Positions 44,301 through 52,599 of a stretch of DNA of 64,000 nucleotides are shown one piece after another. Numbering within the stretch: position 1 is the first letter of the stretch; the number at the start of each line of letters is the position of its first letter. Below the pieces are notes generated by a model. It was not told the origin of the DNA. It did not search any database and was given only the letters and a program-made list of their open reading frames with translations. Origin of the DNA: Arion vulgaris (Eukaryota; Mollusca; Gastropoda; Stylommatophora; Arionidae); contig CM036765.1 in NCBI GenBank assembly GCA_020796225.1, forward strand, positions 6,358,805-6,422,804. Direction: 5' to 3'. Both the position numbers and the translations under genes were made by a program.

Positions 44301-44603
44301 TCTCCTTCTTCTTCCTCTTCTTATTCCTCTATCGTATTTCTTTCTTCTCCTTCTTCTTCCTCTTCTTATTCCTCTATCGTATTTCTTTCTTCTCCTTCTT
44401 CTTCCTCTTCTTATTCCACCATCGCATTTCTTTCTTCTCCTTCTCCTTCTACTCCTCTTTCTATTTTTTAATTTCCTTCTCATTTCCTACTGATAACTAT
44501 ACAATATACTTTTGTAACTACATGTACCACATTTACAAGTCAGTTAAGAAAGAAAGAACAAAATAACAATAAGTTGTACTTACCAGTGATGGATTTTCTT
44601 GAT
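32301..44603 (-). CDS. MIC19-like (CHCHD3/CHCHD6) gene, 3' part
   Basis: Minus-strand exons at 44584-44603, 41338-41448, 39561-39631, 34316-34451 and 32301-32327 join in phase. They encode the middle and the C-terminal CHCH domain of a MIC19/MIC25-type protein, a subunit of the mitochondrial MICOS complex that shapes cristae junctions at the inner membrane. The order matches vertebrate CHCHD3: a YxxxL..L.(D/E)R helix, an ITTEHF.TAAEDV helix, then the twin cysteine pairs. The N-terminal exons (basic start and most of the coiled coil) were not found and may lie beyond 44603, possibly outside the window. All introns are filled with repeats. Confidence 0.8.
32345..34070. repeat. 32 bp minisatellite, about 53 copies
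   Basis: Highly regular array, unit GATAGATTAAGGAATGTAAG plus AGGATGATATGT. Nearly all variation falls at three sites: GATAG/GCTAG, AATGT/AATAT and GGATG/GGAAG. Copies at both ends are more diverged and slightly shorter. It lies in the last MIC19-like intron. Confidence 0.97.
34139..34285. repeat. 29 bp tandem repeat, 5 copies
   Basis: Unit ATGTGAAATATTAGATCATG plus TAAAATAGT, about five diverged copies ending 30 bases before the CHCH exon. Confidence 0.85.
34316..34451 (-). CDS. MIC19-like CHCH exon
   Basis: Acceptor ACATGTTCCCAG|AACTTC, donor AGACTG|GTAAGT, 136 bases, phase 2 in and 0 out. It encodes TSSVKPD, CQDFQAKVLECYQTNPGEIL and NCSELVSAFTSCVNHARL. The two CX9C pairs (CQDFQAKVLEC and CSELVSAFTSC) are the disulfide-forming twin motif imported through the MIA40 pathway. 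The QxxVLxCY..NPG..L.CS....(F/Y)..CV(N/D)(H/E)A pattern is specific to MIC19/MIC25 among CHCH proteins. This is the firmest exon of the gene. Confidence 0.92.
35069..35326 (-). mobile_element. SINE-A copy with 12 bp target duplication
   Basis: A 258 bp SINE inside the LINE, flanked by TGTATCTGTTGT at 35057-35068 and 35327-35338. On the minus strand: head CCCGAGTGGTTACCGGGGCC, GTGTAAAGAATAG, core GCATGTCGTAAGAGGCGACA, body ending GAACGCAAAGAAGAAGAAA. The CCGAGTGGTTA start resembles the A box of tRNA-Ser/Leu. Confidence 0.92.
36050..38365 (+). mobile_element. Penelope-like element with inverted termini
   Basis: Flanked by the 12-base duplication CGCTAATCAATA (36038-36049 and 38366-38377) inside the LINE. 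About 460 bp at the left (36071-36540) is the reverse complement of the right end (37930-38365). Both arms contain the same tandem duplication of an about 80 bp block (36385-36530; 37941-38097), which the copy at 60000 lacks. The centre carries RT and GIY-YIG coding sequence. Inverted or tandem terminal copies are typical of Penelope-like elements. Confidence 0.93.
36605..37958 (+). pseudogene. Penelope-like RT + GIY-YIG endonuclease, broken
   Basis: 36605-37140 encodes the RT core: CSLYTSIPHPDGL, SGVAMGTKMGPSYACLFMGY, YHRYIDDCIGI (YIDD active site), VNFLDITIT and YYKPTDAHSF. The frame then shifts near 37120 to LRRLCSEDDDFLERAREMLD and QKITRQQALTSQHR (to 37383). It shifts again at about 37380 to a linker and the GIY-YIG domain: LIYAIICKRCNKAYIGETGK, RFAQHLRDI, and the catalytic Glu region ALENRLISLYGTLRP, ending at 37958. 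The N-terminal part of the RT (before the CSLYTSI block) is missing. It is inactive as assembled. Confidence 0.93.
38990..39450 (+). mobile_element. LINE 3' end (HIKRH-type family)
   Basis: Encodes, over frames, a GCEAWT-like block, FEYKCYRRVLRISWTERE (39072), IYFGHIKRHERLEKTIMEGG and RWRPRRRCIQDVTDGLNMTA. The terminus is TTCTGCTTAGGACAAGCTAT. It lies antisense in the MIC19-like intron, just before exon 39561. Confidence 0.78.
39561..39631 (-). CDS. MIC19-like helical exon
   Basis: Acceptor CTGTTACTTCAG|AATGAG, donor CTAGT|GTGAGT, 71 bases, phase 0 in and 2 out. It encodes NEILEKITTEHFATAAEDVK and LKL, corresponding to the (S)xEFYRVTTEQYQKAAEEV region that precedes the CHCH domain in CHCHD3. 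Splice phases fit both neighbours. Confidence 0.82.
39880..40345 (-). mobile_element. Penelope-like 3' fragment with end of GIY-YIG
   Basis: On the minus strand it starts in the GIY-YIG C-terminus (SCDDRSRFALENRFISLY, 40330-40270) and continues through the AAGAAGCATAGGAATG stop region to the non-coding terminus ACTGCAGTTTTACAAAATAC at 39905. It is 5' truncated. Confidence 0.8.
40345..40960 (-). mobile_element. two adjoining LINE tail fragments
   Basis: 40345-40690 minus matches the family at 53690 (CQTW, RDEV, RRNQKTGCETSH-like blocks). 40690-40925 minus encodes KYFGVIKRHSGLERTVMER, the HIKRH-type tail. Both are heavily decayed. Confidence 0.6.
40965..41240 (-). mobile_element. SINE-B copy
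   Basis: TTCTTCTTCTTCGATTGC tail, CATATCGACCTCTTGTTAAACC, CTTTTTATTTACTAAGGTAG, core TCCTCTTACGACATTCC. It ends about 100 bp downstream (in gene direction) of exon 41338. Confidence 0.7.
41338..41448 (-). CDS. MIC19-like exon with YxxKL helix
   Basis: Acceptor TACTCTCTAG|GTAAAC, donor GATAGG|GTAATG, 111 bases (37 codons), phase 0 both sides. It encodes VNNESISNAVEQSITSLFKD, then KYDDDFYIKKLKELQDR, which aligns with the DAFYKEQLARLEER helix of CHCHD3. The acidic DDD just before it is unusual. Confidence 0.8.
41500..41900 (-). mobile_element. RTE-like family 1 LINE tail split by an insert
   Basis: 41500-41568 carries the (ATT)n end and the CCTATGTAAC terminus; 41833-41900 carries the preceding IEE...QDRAVWR part. 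The 41569-41832 insert contains a tRNA-like palindrome. GCCCTATG/ACCCTATG occurs at both junctions. Confidence 0.6.
41569..41707. repeat. tRNA-like inverted repeat (palindrome)
   Basis: Two 53-base arms, 41569-41621 and 41655-41707, are near-perfect reverse complements with a 33-base spacer. Each arm reads as a tRNA-like promoter: A-box-like GGCTAGGCGATGGGCG and an exact B box GGTTCGAATC (41692-41701 on the plus strand; GGATTTGAACC form on the left arm). There is no full cloverleaf. Confidence 0.85.
41930..42190 (+). mobile_element. tRNA-derived SINE, separate family
   Basis: A-box-like GGCCTAGGGGTTAGTG at 41952 and a degenerate B box AAGTTCTAATCACG at 41993, followed by a body with CCACTCGTTCAGAAGGCAAT and AATGCCTAGAAAAATCAC. 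Confidence 0.6.
42195..42430 (-). mobile_element. SINE-D copy
   Basis: The minus-strand head AGAGCCGCAGTAGCGTAGTT and B box GGGTTCAATTCC lie near 42425-42360. The body GCACTGGGAAGTAAAGGTGG matches 18368-18606. Confidence 0.7.
42505..42590 (-). mobile_element. RTE-like family 1 LINE terminus
   Basis: Contains the complement of GTAACGTATAACGGTACGAG and the QDRAVWRN-coding part. About 85 bases. Confidence 0.65.
42591..42844. other. no gene seen
   Basis: No exon or recognisable repeat. Confidence 0.35.
42845..43080 (+). mobile_element. SINE-D fragment then LINE tail fragment
   Basis: 42845-42965 keeps the SINE-D B-box region (GGTCCGGGTGCAATTTCAC) and the CAGT..AAGCACTTTG body. 42985-43080 encodes EPAGRRRNTRRRNLEAEINN-like LINE tail sequence. 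Confidence 0.55.
43091..43344. mobile_element. mariner-type MITE, copy 2
   Basis: A 254 bp inverted-orientation copy of 30134-30391. TIRs CAGGGTGTTCAACTTAAAAG and its complement; TA at 43089-43090 and 43345-43346. Confidence 0.88.
43500..44470. repeat. CT-rich region with 39-45 bp minisatellite
   Basis: From about 43735, about 17 copies of a unit containing TTATTCCTCCATCGTATTTC followed by TTTCTTC and a variable TTC/TCC/TCT run. All units are multiples of three, so several frames stay open (374 and 291 residues on the plus strand, 256 on the minus strand). I regard none as a real gene: no start context, no splice support, pure repeat composition. 43500-43735 is less ordered CT-rich DNA. Confidence 0.93.
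44584..44603 (-). CDS. candidate 20-base MIC19-like microexon
   Basis: On the minus strand an acceptor with a strong tract (TTTTAATTTTTACAG) and a perfect donor (CTG|GTAAGT) bracket 20 bases that read xQENPSL in phase with exon 41338. Splice-site quality is the main evidence. Homology cannot be tested over six residues. Confidence 0.45.
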
Positions 44604-44632
44604 CTGTAAAAATTAAAACAATGATCTATTAA

Positions 44633-44978
44633 CCCTTCATCACTTGAGACGATATATAGGCATGCTGTATTTTTACATGACGCAAAGCCTATAGACTGGC
44701 ATAAATATATATTACAATATAAATGCGTCTGAAGGTAAATAAATATTACGGAGTTAATCCGTTCACGCATAGTGTCCACTGTAATGGACAACTACTATTC
44801 GTTCGTTTCATAGCTACACATGCGTGTTCTGTGACCTCTAACTCAAACAGTCTACTGCTAAAGACTTGCTGTGGACGGTGTGTCTATTGACAGAGTGGTA
44901 ACTTAACTTGTACTTCTACTGTATAGTCAAGATGAAGGTTAAGACAAAATCCACTAACAAAATTAATGTATGAAAGGG
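44633..44978. mobile_element. piggyBac-like MITE
   Basis: 346 bp between TTAA at 44629-44632 and TTAA at 44979-44982, with short ends CCCTTCAT and ATGAAAGGG. No ORF. The TTAA/CCCTT ends are like those of 13750-13967. Confidence 0.55.
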
Positions 44979-45004
44979 TTAAAGGTTATCGCAAACTGTT
45001 TCTA

Positions 45005-45205
45005 TTCTGCTTCTCTTGTCCGGGTGGTTTTGGGTTTCTGATTTCGTTTACCATCTGGTGTCCATCTCAGTGGAGTTTTCGTGGCAGAGTTAGCCTCCAT
45101 GAGTAAAACATGTCCTATACATTACCTAAATTTAATTATAGTGTTCATATTCTCTTGCTAAACACTGTGTAAACAGTTCTTGGTTGGAGATAGTTTTTGA
45201 CCAGA
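45005..45205. other. no gene seen
   Basis: No supported feature. Confidence 0.3.
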
Positions 45206-45209
45206 ACAC

Positions 45210-45600
45210 GCGTACCGTCTTTCGCAAACAGGTTGTTTGGAAAATGTGAAGTACTCTCATTGTGACAATTGGTAACATCGAGGGGAGACAAGACAGAGGC
45301 AGAGAGAGAAAATAGTTGACTGCCTGACTACATAGCAAGGACAGAGCGTTAACATCTGAGATGATAGCAAACACCAGAGACAGAGTTGTGGAGATACATG
45401 ATCGCCTACGCCAGCGAGCACTGCACCTGATGATGATGAAAGTATTCTCAGGTCTACCCAGATTCAATTAGGTACCAGAGAAAAACTGGGAAGTAAAGAT
45501 GGCTGACAGCATGTTGATCACTTCCACTATCGGGTGCCGTTACCCAAAAGAAATGTGGGGGCTTAGCACCGCATTCCCCTGTACACCTCATGGCATGAAA
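45210..45600 (+). mobile_element. LINE tail then SINE-D fragment
   Basis: 45210-45440 encodes a decayed NIEGRQDRGRE and EMIANTRDRVVEIHDRLRQR, the end of the family at 30394. 45445-45600 is the 3' body of SINE-D (AAACTGGGAAGTAAAGATGG, ACCGCATTCCCC). Confidence 0.6.
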
Positions 45601-45601
45601 A

Positions 45602-47076
45602 TGTGAGCGATCTCTCTGTTCGCTAATATTTTAATCACGCCATATATACCTTTCATATAAATATATGAAAACCAATTCTGTATTTCAATCTTTATTATAT
45701 GCATATATTTCACCTATATATGCACCTTTACATCTACAACACATATATCATATTCATACATATATATATAACATACAATATAGTTCCAACATGATTACCT
45801 CACTCTGAAAATGATATATCACCTTACAATATAAAATGCTAAACTATAACCACTTGATTATATAAGCACAAATCTTCACTATTCAAGTCCTACACTCTAT
45901 TGAATCTCTAATACAAGTTCATCACATAATTGTATTGTGCAGGTTAGTCTGAAGTCCTTAGAATGCCTCTGTCTATTTTAAAATGTTAATAGTTTTCTGT
46001 GGAACAGCTGTTCGGTTGAGTGTTCCATGGGTCTGTTACTTGTGACTTCAAAGATATATATTTCTTCAAAATGTCTATTTTTCTGTCTCTTGATGAAAGT
46101 TTGCTTTTATACATTAAGATCATATCTGTAAAACGAGGCTCTGATAACTTGGTCACTTTTCTACAAATGGCAATTTAGAAGATATATATTTACAGTTGAA
46201 CAGGTAAGGCTTTCTCTAGTGCTGTCTGTCTCTATAAGATGCTACTTCTATTCTCTATCAGATTTGTCTATAGGTCTGATCGTGGCTACTGCTGTGTGGA
46301 TCTATTTATGAATCTGCTGTCCACACTACACATGTCTAGTTATACTCACATATCCGAAGTCAGCGTTGGTCGTCTCTTCAACTCAGCACCCTGGGCCATT
46401 CCGTCTGCCCTTTGGGAGTTTTGCAAGACTCTCTCCATGTTCGGCAAATCTCTATCCGAGTTCTAAAAGTCTTTCTGCTAAGTCTTTTCTGCTAAGTTGC
46501 TACTGCTAAGTTGTTTCTCTCTCTATGTGTCCTATCGGCTGTCGGAGGTTCAGCCATACTCACATATTCGAACTCAATTCCAGTCTCTTCAACGCAGCAC
46601 ACTGGGCCATTCCGTCTGCCCTTTGCGAGCTCTGCAAGTTTCTCTACGTTCCGCACGTCTCTTCTCTTTTTCTCCTCTAATTTTTTCGTCACCGTCTATT
46701 TATATGGGACCAAAAACCCACCTTTGTCTTGCCCCAAAATATATCCATTTCGTTTCATTATCATACTAATGATTACTGACTCTACCGGTGTCTATCTTCC
46801 TGAGAAATCGTCCATAAATCTGTCCGGCATCCCTGCCTAATTTCCAATCTCAGTCTTTAACAATCAGGTCAACCTACTTATCTTTCGGAAATTCATGTAG
46901 TATTTCCATAATGGCTTGTCTGCCTAATTTATTTTGGGGAAACCTAGCCGTTGCATTGTTAAACAGCTTCGTGGGGTCGCCCTACTTAATTAAACTTTTG
47001 AACTTTTGACTTGTTTTTCTGTGGCCTATTGGAATTTGATACCTTTTTGTCCTTCTCACCCACGAACACTATTACA
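45602..47076 (-). repeat. LTR, left copy (3' LTR)
   Basis: 1475 bp, near-identical to 51070-52552 apart from scattered substitutions and short indels. It contains an internal duplication: GGGCCATTCCGTCTGCCCTT occurs at about 46392 and 46602 within longer related blocks. Confidence 0.9.
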
Positions 47077-49158
47077 TAATCTTCCCCTGTATTCTTTCAA
47101 GATTGATCCTAAGATCAAACTTACCCTTCTAACCTCTATAAGATATGCAGCACATCTCCTGTCCCTAGAACATTTTCCTACTAACCCACAAAACATGTTA
47201 GCCCCACTTGAAGTCTAAAATATACATCTCAAATGCCAACATAAAAATACCCATATAAGCACAACATGAAAACTAAATTATTCAAGTATCCAAAAGGAAT
47301 CTCAACATAGTTCATCTCAACTAATTGTACTTTTGTACCAAACCCCCTGTTTAGTAAGACCAAATTTACTTTCCTAACCCCATGACATGAGCATGTCAAC
47401 TGATCTACTGGAGCTTAATCTCCTCCGTGTAGAACCGATACTCCTTCTCTGTGGAAAGAAGATTTCATCCCATTTCTCCCCATGGTTCTCTACCAATATT
47501 ACCACCAAGTTCCATTACTACGGTTTTCAGTTCACTAATTTATCAATAATCATTATTAATCATTCATTATCATTGAAAACATCAGTTATACAAACATATT
47601 CATATAAAACACCAATCCCACAACCAAAGATAAAATTTTCAAAATACATTACAACAAAACTTCAAATATCAATCAAAATGCATGAAATATGTCATTAATC
47701 CCAAAATCAACATCAAGACAAAAGGAACTAATATGTAAACATAAATCAAGATTCATGACACCAATTCAGCATGATTAGATAACCATCATGAATCATCATT
47801 TCGTAACTCATTATAGTCCCCATATCCGTCCTTCTATAATGGTTGTGAGTGAGTCAAGTTTCACGCAAGATCCCCTTGCAGAGTTTATCCTCTCTACAGC
47901 TCATGTGACTCCCTTTCCTTTCACAGTTATTCCTTACTGTGTCTGCCAAAATTCTACTCGTGGCGTCACCTAAATCGATGATCTTCCTACCACATCCAGT
48001 TATACGAAGAAAACCGTTTTCTTTACTGGCATACTTGGCTCATGAAAAATCATCATTAACTTCCAAAATAACACTTTGAATGTGTTCCAAATGTTACTCA
48101 CTAGATTCGGAGTCCTATCACTCCTCTCAAAACATCAGTACTAGTAAGTCCCATCTTCGACTTACATTCACGTGTACCGTCACGCATCTCAGTGATTACT
48201 CTAACCACCATACTCTGTCCATTAAATACTTATAACAAGACCTTTCCCAATGCATGAAATCTACTCTTGATTTCACCACATATTTCATTTCCTCCTCTCC
48301 ATTAAGGCATGTATTACTATACATTTTGTAAACAGACATCTCAATATTGTACCATCAACAACCAACAATACAACAGAAACCGTTCAGCATTCAGAAATGT
48401 TGAACATGATAGGGACTCTCACACCTAACAACCATGACCTCGTGTGATCTCTCTCTGTAGTCTCGGCCCTCTACTGACCACCCCCTTTTTTTCCTCCAAC
48501 CTTTTATGAAAAAAATTCACACCTTACAGGTAAGTCACAGTACCACAGGACATTGCAAGTTCAAGTCACCTGAAATACCAAACCATTGACTGACCTAGTT
48601 ATTTTCATAAATCAGCATATGCCACCATATGGTGTGAGCCACATGCTAAATCAACCATGCCATATATAACAACAAAACATGTCAATATCAATAAAAAATC
48701 CCATCACATAAAATACAACAAAATTCATTCCCTCTTCTCAACATGGGTAAATTCTTCATGAACCTTCGACCCCCCCATTTGTCTGTTCGCACCTGAGATT
48801 AATTTCTTTTCTCCCATACGTGTCGAAATCTGAAAATTTAACCTGGAAGATGTTCGCATGTCTCGAATATCTTTATTACCAATCAGTAATCCATACCAAT
48901 ATTCTTGCACCTCTCATATGACATTGTGAATAGCACATTTCGCTTTGTCTCAACTGGACATAGAAAATAATGAAACCAACATAAATGTCACTAAAATCAT
49001 CATTTTTTTTAAACTATGACCTTTAACCACATGGTTAATCATTATACCAGTTGAAAAAACATGTTTTGTTAATGACCACTTATTTATCCATTCTCTATCT
49101 CTCTCTCACTCTCTCTCTCTCTCTTTGAAGCTATGAATCTCCTACGCATGGAAAATAT

Positions 49159-49491
49159 CTACTCCACTAGACATATAGTACTAAGGTCTACCATTGCCCT
49201 CCATAATATTTGTAAACTGCACTTTAATGCTTGCTGACCTATCTCTGTCAGAAAACATGTCTTAGCTACATCTTGTTGTCCCCCTCCTAGTTCACCGATT
49301 CCGTTTTTCTCTTTCTCATCTTTTCTGTTTTCTCTAACTTTCTCCTTTTTCCCAGCTGCAAGGCCTGCCTCTTCTATTCTCTGTTGACGATATTTTTGCT
49401 GCGGCTTCTCCACCGACTTCTCCATTGCCTTCCAATATGCTTTCTCCTCACATTCTGTTCTTTCTGTTTCTTTAACCGCCGCTATCCCTTT
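49159..49491 (-). pseudogene. in-frame extension after the gag-like stop
   Basis: Directly after the TAA at 49492-49494 the same frame stays open for about 110 codons (to 49159). It encodes a charged KPQQKYRQQRIEEAGLAAGK stretch and a hydrophobic end (ALKCSLQILWRAMVDL). Either the stop is a mutation that truncated a longer protein, or the region is made by readthrough. No known domain. Confidence 0.5.
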
Positions 49492-50524
49492 TTACTTTTT
49501 TATGTTGTTCGACGTTGAATTTTGATGCTCCTCTACGTGGTTTGATAAATAAGCTGCAGTAGCAAATACCCTTTTACATAAATGGCATGGATGGCCAGGC
49601 GGAAGCTTCTGATTATCAACTTCATGATCCTTCTGATATGCCCTCATCTTACTTTTGGTTTCCTGCACTTCCTTGTTCGCCATTTGTACTCCATATATTC
49701 TTCCTGGTTTCTCTTCTACTCCTGCCATACTCACAGCGTCAAGCTCGTCATTCAATCTCTCTATCATGTTTCTCTGCCCTTCCTTGTCTTCAGTCAACCT
49801 ATTTATCTCTTCTTGTAATCGCTTTATCTCTTCTAGTTGGAATTCATCGTCTTCCTGAAACACTTTTATCACCTCATCTTGCTCGTCAACGGTCATCTGT
49901 AACTTCTTTAACCTCTTCTTCATCTCGGTTGTCTCTTTCCTTCTCTCCATCTCTGCGCGATATATTTCCTCTCGTTCGCTCTGATCTTCCCCGACAGCAA
50001 CATCCCTATACTTCAATTTTCCTTTGTCAATCTCTTGTCGTAAACCTTCATTTTTCATTCTATCCAACTCCTTGCGACCAATTTCTAACTCAATTTCTAA
50101 AGCACTCTGTTGTCTATCGGCTTTGTCTAACTGTTTCCGTAAATCTTCAATCGTACTACCCATAGATTGGTTATCTTCACTACTATTCTGCAGTTTCTCT
50201 AGTAAGTTGAAATTTTGCTGTAAGTTCTTCAGTTTGTCTCATCTCAATGTCTTGACATTTCTGGTTTCTAATTTCCTTGAAACAGTTAGTAGCATAACTT
50301 CTTTGTTCTCTAAAAGACCATCTTCTCCTTATATATCTGCCACTCCCAGCATTCATCAAATAGTTTCTAAGCTGTCCATTTTTAATTCCAAACCCCTGTC
50401 TCCTAGATGTACATTCTATGCTAACGTGCCCAATCCCAGCACAATTATAGCACACTATCCCCAGAAAAAATTGATTTCTCAATCTGCTACCCCTCCTAAC
50501 ATAAGTCGACCTTGCTTCTGTCAT
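49492..50524 (-). pseudogene. gag-like protein: CCHC knuckle, coiled coil, C2H2 finger
   Basis: Minus-strand ORF from ATG 50524. The N-terminal part has a basic segment and one canonical zinc knuckle CYNCAGIGHVSIEC (CX2CX4HX4C). The frame shifts by one near 50215, and from there about 220 residues form a long charged coiled coil (LRKQLDKADRQQSALEIELE, LQEEINRLTEDKEGQRNMIE). It ends with one C2H2 finger, CHLCKRVFATAAYLSNHVEE plus H (CX2CX12HX3H), near 49590-49525. A knuckle ahead of a coiled coil with a C2H2 end is not the usual gag order. It lies between the LTRs and is its only sizeable coding region. Confidence 0.75.
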
Positions 50525-51069
50525 GATATCAATTTAGCAAACAATCAACTTTTAATATAATGTATGTAATATCTTACCAACACAACTGAAATTAAAGTAA
50601 ATTCTTATCCTGTGGAACAATTTGAAGAATCGCTATGATTAATACAATGATTAATTTCAGAAATATCTCTAAATGAATTCTACTATCTGTGGAAACAAAA
50701 TATTAACCCAACTGAATTTAGTCAATGTAAAAACCAAAACAAGACTTCTCTGACATCCTATCAACAAGATTTATTACTAAAGTGACCTCCAGGTCAAGTA
50801 CAACAACGCCCTTATTTCCTTACTTTCGTTCCGCCGTGACTGACCCTGTCTTGACTTAGGTAAACAATACACCTCTAACTTTTAAATTCCTGAATTTATT
50901 TTCTGTTTTCTTTCTCTCTATCCTAATTCTCACTGTCTAATCGTATAGTGGCTTTTTTTTTATTCAATCCAGGGTGTTCTATCCTGGTCAACGGAAACCA
51001 TTTAATGTAACCGTCAATCTGCTTGGCTACTGTAATCCTGTGTTCTATCCTTGGGTCAACGGCAACATT

Positions 51070-52552
51070 TGTGTACGATCTCTCTCTGTCCGCTAATATT
51101 TTAATCACGCCATATATACCTTTCATATAAATATATGAAACCCAATTCTGTATTTCAATCTTTATTATATGCATATATTTCACCTATATATGCACCTTTT
51201 ACATCTACAACACATATATCATATTCATACATATATATATAACATACAATATAGTCCCAACATGATTACCTCACTCTGAAAATGATATATCACCTTACAA
51301 TATAAAATGCTAAACTATAACCACTTGATTATATAAGCACAAATCTTCACTATTCAAGTCCTACACTCTATTGAATCTCTAATACAAGTTCATCACATAA
51401 TTGTATTGTACAGGTTAGTCTGAAGTCCTTAGAATGCCTCTGTCTATTTTTAAAATGTTAATAGTTTTCTGTGGAACAGCTGTTCGGTTGAGTGTTCCAT
51501 GGGTCTGTTACTTGTGACTTCAAAGATATATATTTCTTCAAAATGTCTATTTTTCTGTCTCTTGATGAAAGTTTGCTTTTATACATTAAGATCATATCTG
51601 TAAAACGAGGCTCTGATAACTTGGTCACTTTTCTACAAATGGCAATTTAGAAGATATATATTTCCAGTTGAACAGGTAAGGCTTTCTCTAGTGCTGTCTG
51701 TCTCTATAAGATGCTACTTCTATTCTCTATCAGATTTGTCTATAGGTCTGATCGTAGCTACTCTGCTGTGTGGATCTATTTATGAATCTGCTGTCCACAC
51801 TACACATGTCTAGTTATACTCACATATCCGAAGTCAGCGTTGGTCGTCTCTTCAACTCAGCACCCTGGGCCATTCCGTCTGCCCTTTTTGGGAGTTTTGC
51901 AAGACTCTCTCCATGTTCGGCAAATCTCTATCCGAGTTCTAAAAGTCTTTCTGCTAAGTCTCTTCTGCTAAGTTGCTACTGCTAGTTGTTTCTCTCTCTA
52001 TGTGTCCTATCGGCTGTCGGAGTGTCTAGCCATACTCACATATTCGAACTCAATTTCAGTCTCTTCAACGCAGCACACTGGGCCATTCCGTCTGCCCTTT
52101 GCGAGCTCTGCAAGTTTCTCTACGTTCCGCACGTCTCTTCTCTTTTTCTCCTCTAATTTTTTCGTCACCGTCTATTTATATGGGACCAAAAAACCCACCT
52201 TTGTCTTGCCCCAAAATATATCCATTTCGTTTCATTATCATACTAATGATTACTGACTCTACCGGTGTCTATCTTCCTGAGAAATCGTCCATAAATCTGT
52301 CCGGCATCCCTGCCTAATTTCCAATCTCAGTCTTTAACAATCAGGTCAACCTACTTATCTTTCGGAAATTCATGTAGTATTTCCATAATGGCTTCGTCTG
52401 CCTAATTTATTTGGGGAAACCTAGCCGTTGCATTGTTAAACAGCTTCGTGGGTCGCCCTACTTAATTAAACTTTTGAACTTTTGACTTTTTTTTCTGTGG
52501 CCTATTGGAATTTGATACATTTTTGTCCTTCTCACCCACGAACACTATTACA
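51070..52552 (-). repeat. LTR, right copy (5' LTR)
   Basis: 1483 bp counterpart of 45602-47076, with the same internal duplication (GGGCCATTCCGTCTGCCCTT at about 51869 and 52081). Confidence 0.9.
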
Positions 52553-52599
52553 AAAATAGTTTCTGTTCTACAGTTTAACTATAGAAAAAATCATAACAT

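Larger units (their letters stand above)
45602..52552 (-). mobile_element. 7 kb LTR element, gag-only
   Basis: Two direct repeats of about 1.48 kb (45602-47076 and 51070-52552) start TGTG and end TTACA, that is TG...CA, and bound about 4 kb of internal DNA. AAAA flanks both outer ends. On the minus strand a purine-rich AGGGGAAGA sits beside the left repeat, as a polypurine tract would, so the element is probably transcribed right to left. A gag-like ORF is present. I found no protease, RT, RNase H or integrase in any frame. It fits a non-autonomous LTR retrotransposon. I see no usual tRNA primer site (TGG...) next to the right repeat. Confidence 0.82.

Noticed and set aside
43369..44566. Long open frames of 374, 291 and 254 residues (plus) and 256 residues (minus)
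   Set aside because: They are translations of one CT-rich minisatellite in different frames, with pure repeat composition and no homology.
49587..50560. Plus-strand ORFs of 192 and 178 residues
   Set aside because: They are antisense shadows of the gag-like minus-strand ORF. The zinc motifs and coiled coil are only on the minus strand.
45602..52552. Simple segmental duplication instead of an LTR element
   Set aside because: TG...CA ends, matching sharp boundaries, a purine tract beside the left repeat and a CCHC protein between them favour an LTR element, though the weak AAAA target duplication leaves some doubt.
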